Shown here piece after piece: positions 23,448 to 26,149 of a stretch of 26,149 nucleotides of DNA (positions within the stretch are counted from its first letter, which is position 1; each line of letters starts with the position of its first letter). Source of the DNA: a virus; IMG/VR virus record IMGVR_UViG_3300009008_000216, positions 1 through 26,149 of that record; one strand, given 5' to 3'. The translations under genes and the position numbers were made by a program. The notes below the pieces were generated by a model that was not told where the DNA came from, did no database searches, and saw only the letters and a program-made list of their open reading frames with translations.

Positions 23448-23844
23448 TGTATATGATTGGTCACTTGATAAAATGTTGGAAGTGTCATTTGAACATGATG
23501 ATGACTTTCTTAAAATAAAAGAAACATTAACACGTATTGGTGTTGCATCTAATAAAAATAAGGTGTTATTTCAGACTGCACATATTCTACATAAACGTGG
23601 CAGATATTATATAGTACATTTTAAAGAGTTGTTTGCTTTAGATGGAAAAACTTCTTCTATTGAAAGTGTTGATATTGAAAGAAGAAATTCTATTGTGAAA
23701 TTGCTTGTTGAGTGGAATTTATTGACTGTTGTTAACGAAGAACAATTAGAACCAATGGGACACGTTGGACAGTTTAAAGTGATATCGTTTAAAGATAAAC
23801 GAAATTGGGAGTTGGTGCCCAAATATACTATTGGTACAAGATAA
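23416..23844 (+). CDS. regA: RegA translational repressor
   Basis: 142 aa from this start. RegA binds start regions of early mRNAs, including clamp and clamp-loader genes, and blocks ribosome entry. The match to T4 is strong: DFLKIKETLTRIGVASNKNK then VLFQTAHILHKRGRYYIVHF, and the end WELVPKYTIG. T4 RegA is 122 aa and starts at the residue equal to M20 here (ATG 23473). That internal ATG has no Shine-Dalgarno site, while 23416 has AAGGG 6 bases upstream, so a 19-residue N-terminal extension is likely but not certain. It overlaps gene 62; its stop overlaps the next start (TAATG). Confidence 0.94.
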   Translation: MMNYQEENTSDVYDWSLDKMLEVSFEHDDDFLKIKETLTRIGVASNKNKVLFQTAHILHKRGRYYIVHFKELFALDGKTSSIESVDIERRNSIVKLLVEWNLLTVVNEEQLEPMGHVGQFKVISFKDKRNWELVPKYTIGTR

Positions 23845-24053
23845 TGAAATACAAACGTTTTTATGATAATTTACAATTTACATCTAAAGACGCCACCCTA
23901 TCTGATATAATCCTCGCCCTACTTGTACTTATGGTATTGACTGTTGTGGCATTCCCACTTATTATAGTATTTGCAGGGTTTGTTTTCCTAACTGCTATAT
24001 ACATTATTATTAGTTGTTTATTTAGAAGTGTAAATGATAGAAGATATAAATAA
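23844..24053 (+). CDS. Small double-span membrane protein, unknown function
   Basis: 69 aa from ATG 23844, which overlaps the regA stop. After a basic N-terminus (MKYKRFYDNL) come about 45 hydrophobic residues, LSDIILALLVLMVLTVVAFP then LIIVFAGFVFLTAIYIIISC, enough for two adjacent spans, and a basic tail (FRSVNDRRYK). An earlier in-frame ATG at 23805 lies inside regA and is not needed. Coupled early expression with regA is likely. Its last codons are also the late promoter at 24045. Function unknown; phages often use such proteins at the host membrane. Confidence 0.78.
   Translation: MKYKRFYDNLQFTSKDATLSDIILALLVLMVLTVVAFPLIIVFAGFVFLTAIYIIISCLFRSVNDRRYK
24045..24052 (+). promoter_or_regulatory. 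T4-type late promoter overlapping a stop codon
   Basis: TATAAATAATAGTAT, the same extended sequence as at 2254. The octamer covers the last codons of the membrane protein (TAT AAA TAA). It places a late start near 24058 for the next gene. Confidence 0.85.
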
Positions 24054-24084
24054 TAGTATTGTTTAATTTAATAAGGAGTGGTGT

Positions 24085-24498
24085 ATGGTTTGTACTTCTG
24101 CCACGTGTACTTGGATAACAACTATTTCACAATTAGCAGTAGCAGTAGTTTTTGTGTATGCTGGATTAGTTGTAAATAGTCATATGGAATCATGGACAGA
24201 ATCCTTCAAGCAAGGACAAGAAGATTTACATTCTATTAGAGAAAATATGAATACAATTGCTTATTCAATGGAGTCTATTAACCAAGATATGGACGCAATG
24301 AATAATACAACAAACAAAATGAAAACACATATGGGAAGTATGGATTCTTCTGGTATTACTATGAGTAAAGATATGAAAGATTTAAGAAACGACATTGTTA
24401 TTATGAACGAACAGATATGGAGAATGAATGGTTCTGTAGGTAATATGTCGGATAAATTCAGCCCTGCTGGGATGATGAGAAGTTTTATGCCCTTTTAG
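24085..24498 (+). CDS. Late membrane-anchored coiled-coil protein, unknown function
   Basis: 137 aa. Residues 2-35 are hydrophobic (CTWITTISQLAVAVVFVYAG), a membrane anchor or uncleaved signal. The rest is a helix rich in Met, Asn, Asp and Ser with heptad-like spacing (SIRENMNTIAYSMESINQDM, DLRNDIVIMNEQIWRMNGSV), ending SFMPF. It is under a late promoter although it sits in the early replication region, so a role in the virion or in lysis is more likely than in replication. AAGGAG precedes the ATG. No family recognised. Confidence 0.78.
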   Translation: MVCTSATCTWITTISQLAVAVVFVYAGLVVNSHMESWTESFKQGQEDLHSIRENMNTIAYSMESINQDMDAMNNTTNKMKTHMGSMDSSGITMSKDMKDLRNDIVIMNEQIWRMNGSVGNMSDKFSPAGMMRSFMPF

Positions 24499-24507
24499 GA
24501 GAAATAT

Positions 24508-25218
24508 ATGGCAGATTCAGAAAATGGACAATTTGATATAGATGATGATTTTGAATGGGGGTTCTCGTTTTCGGATAATGATGACGGTGATACAGATGTC
24601 GTCGCACAAAAAACGTCAGAGGCAGTAAGTGCCGATTTAGGTCCAATTACGGCAAAATTAGATGCTATTCTTGCTTTAATACCAACAGATGGTATTGAGA
24701 ATTCAGAAACAGTAGATGTTGATTTGAGTGGTCTTGATAATAAACTAGACCAAATTTTAGCATTAGAAAAAGTTGATGCTTTGACTGCTGGTGATATGCC
24801 AGATTTAACACCATTGGAAGAAAAGGTTGATGAGTTACTATCAAGGGAAACAACCGTTAATGCACCAAGTGTTGATATTGATTTGTCAGAAATCACAGAT
24901 AAACTTGAAACTATTGAAACACAAGTAGGAGAAGTTCGTGAGTTGGATTTTGACGGAAGTGGTAGCGTTGATTTTGGTGACGTTAATAACAATCTTGCTG
25001 ATTTGTTGGCAAGACAAGAACAAGTTGAAGAAGACCTTGAAGCAAAGAAACAAGAGTTTGAAGATTTTAAGGCAAATAAACTTAAAGCATTGGAAAAATT
25101 AATCATTCCATTGTTGAAGAACTTGAAGAGTAATCCAGACAAAGCATATATTCATTGGCCAAATCGTTCTGGTGTATTAGATGCTCAAATTGCTAAGATT
25201 TTAGGAATTACTAGGTAA
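24508..25218 (+). CDS. Acidic repeat protein with calcium-loop-like motif, probable late protein
   Basis: 236 aa, very acidic. Short repeats of the type L-x-x-K-L-D-x-I-L-x-L occur about five times (LGPITAKLDAILAL, LSGLDNKLDQILALE, LTPLEEKVDELLSRE, LSEITDKLETIE, NNNLADLLARQE), separated by Asp-rich loops. DFDGSGSVDFGD (about 149-160) has the spacing of an EF-hand or dockerin calcium loop. A coiled coil follows, then PLLKNLKSNPDKAYIHWPNR near the C-terminus, a stretch I recall from small T4-like marine phage proteins. It follows the late gene at 24085 by 9 bases with AGGAGAAA, so it shares the late promoter. Possibly a structural or adhesion protein; unproven. Confidence 0.78.
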   Translation: MADSENGQFDIDDDFEWGFSFSDNDDGDTDVVAQKTSEAVSADLGPITAKLDAILALIPTDGIENSETVDVDLSGLDNKLDQILALEKVDALTAGDMPDLTPLEEKVDELLSRETTVNAPSVDIDLSEITDKLETIETQVGEVRELDFDGSGSVDFGDVNNNLADLLARQEQVEEDLEAKKQEFEDFKANKLKALEKLIIPLLKNLKSNPDKAYIHWPNRSGVLDAQIAKILGITR

Positions 25219-25640
25219 TGTTTGAGTATAATGCGAAAGTCAAGCGTGTTGTTGATGGTGATACTTTGGACGCTTATATCGACCTCGGTTTTGATGTATG
25301 GATACAAAAACGAATTAGACTCATGGGTATTGATACCCCAGAGTCGAGGACTAGGGACAAGGTAGAAAAACGTTATGGTAAAGGTGCTAAACATAGACTT
25401 GTTGAAATACTAGAATACAACGATAATAAGTTTACTATTAAATCACACGGCACAGGTAAGTTTGGACGAGTTCTTGGTGAAATGTTAATTGGTGATTTGA
25501 ACATCAATGAACAAATGATTAAAGAAGGACACGCAGTGGCATACTTTGGTGGTTCAAAACAAGAAGTCAAAGATGCTCTTATGGAAGCACGTGATCTATC
25601 AACTGAATATGTTTTCAAACATATACCCGAAATAAAATAA
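25218..25640 (+). CDS. Thermonuclease-like (SNase) protein
   Basis: 140 aa, the compact staphylococcal-nuclease OB fold. Expected active-site residues are all present: D15 in VVDGDT, R34 and D39-E42 in RIRLMGIDTPE, and R84 in GKFGRVLGEML. Calcium-dependent cutting of DNA or RNA is therefore plausible. No signal peptide is visible, so it would act inside the infected cell, for example in host DNA breakdown. The ATG overlaps the previous stop (TAATG). Such genes are frequent in marine phages. Confidence 0.9.
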   Translation: MFEYNAKVKRVVDGDTLDAYIDLGFDVWIQKRIRLMGIDTPESRTRDKVEKRYGKGAKHRLVEILEYNDNKFTIKSHGTGKFGRVLGEMLIGDLNINEQMIKEGHAVAYFGGSKQEVKDALMEARDLSTEYVFKHIPEIK

Positions 25641-25653
25641 ATCAAATAAAAAC

Positions 25654-25682
25654 TTGACTATTCATTTTTGTTATGGTATAAT
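25654..25682 (+). promoter_or_regulatory. Extended -10 promoter of dexA
   Basis: TTGACT (25654-25659), a 17-base spacer and TATAAT (25677-25682) preceded by TGG, the same layout as the uvsY promoter. The start is near 25689, with AAAGGAAG ahead of the ATG. Confidence 0.85.
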
Positions 25683-25712
25683 ATACATTAAATACCACAA
25701 TAAAGGAAGAAT

Positions 25713-26149
25713 ATGAAAGATACGGTTGTATTAGATTTAGAAACCCTTGGTAGTTTAAATAATTCTGTAATTTTATCTGTTGGTATGGTCGCTGTAGATT
25801 CTGCTGAGGATTATGAGTTTGCAGATTTAATAAAACACGGTTTTTATGCAAAACTTGATGTTGCTAGTCAAGTAAAAGATGGACGCAAAATATACAAAGA
25901 TACTTTGGATTGGTGGGAAAAACAAGGCCCCGACGCTCAACGAATTCTAAAACCACTTAAAACTGATATGCATTGGAGTAAGTTAATGCCTGCAATGTTT
26001 AATTGGTTTAAAAAAGAGGGTATCGATTTCGATAAAGCAAAATTCTATTCTAGAGGAAGTCATTTTGACTTTGCTTTATTACACGACTTATTCCGTATTA
26101 CTGGTGATGCAGGTGCAATGGAAATACCGTGGAGGTATTGGAATATACA
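25713..26149 (+). CDS. dexA: DexA exonuclease A (5' part; runs off the window)
   Basis: 145 complete codons are visible with no stop before the window edge (T4 DexA is 227 aa). DexA is a 3'-5' DnaQ-type exonuclease. Exo I is VVLDLETLGS (D8, E10); TLDWWEKQGPDAQRILKP is characteristic of DexA; and the Exo II region is FYSRGSHFDFALLHDLF. The last catalytic residues lie beyond the window. It has its own early promoter and a good AAAGGAAG site. Confidence 0.92.
   Translation, partial: MKDTVVLDLETLGSLNNSVILSVGMVAVDSAEDYEFADLIKHGFYAKLDVASQVKDGRKIYKDTLDWWEKQGPDAQRILKPLKTDMHWSKLMPAMFNWFKKEGIDFDKAKFYSRGSHFDFALLHDLFRITGDAGAMEIPWRYWNI

Noticed and set aside
24495-25142. 215-codon open frame on the minus strand
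   Set aside because: Its serine-rich translation mirrors the acidic repeat gene on the plus strand; it has no ribosome site, and no other gene in the window is on the minus strand.

Overview
The window is a continuous piece of the genome of a lytic, T4-like contractile-tailed bacteriophage. All genes lie on the + strand, the DNA is AT-rich, and the gene order follows the conserved core of T4 and of marine T4-like phages (cyanophages, pelagiphages): terminase, tail sheath, tail tube, portal, prohead core, protease, scaffold, capsid, uvsY, uvsW, 55, 47, 46, then 45, 44, 62, regA. A short capsid protein (397 aa), a phage CobT/CobS-type pair, MazG, a DUF3310-type protein and a thermonuclease-like protein suggest an environmental, probably marine, relative rather than a T4-like phage of enterics. 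The host cannot be named from the sequence.

Layout. Positions 1-9882 are the late virion module: the end of a probable small terminase (16), two small unknown genes, 17, 18, 19, 20, two prohead-core-type genes, 21, 22 and 23, closed by a strong rho-independent terminator (9917-9941). Next come a second tail-tube-like gene (9974), uvsY, uvsW and a small conserved gene. A 625-base gap without a gene (12699-13323) follows. It has its own sigma70-type promoter and many inverted repeats and looks like a large structured RNA. After it come the late sigma factor 55 and the recombination nuclease 47/46; a HExxH/von Willebrand A protein ('CobT') and a MoxR-type AAA+ ATPase ('CobS') behind near-identical promoters; a DUF3310-type gene; the replication operon 45-44-mazG-thioredoxin-like-62-regA-membrane protein; two late genes, a thermonuclease-like gene and the start of dexA, which runs off the end.

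Regulation visible in the sequence. Five TATAAATA late promoters precede 18, 20, 22, the 9974 gene and the 24085 gene. Both factors expected to use them are encoded here: the sigma factor gp55 (with a clamp-binding-type C-terminus) and the sliding clamp gp45. Seven sigma70-like promoters, all with good -10 boxes, precede uvsY, the non-coding RNA, 55, cobT, cobS, 45 and dexA. Two promoters sit so close to the start codon that the mRNAs should be leaderless.

Most novel points: the ~500-nt structured RNA between uvsW and 55, possibly related to group I introns or to large ornate phage RNAs; a 25-base promoter-leader duplicated in front of cobT and cobS; a metallopeptidase-like motif in the CobT-like protein; and an acidic/basic two-part head protein with a prohead-protease site at its junction.
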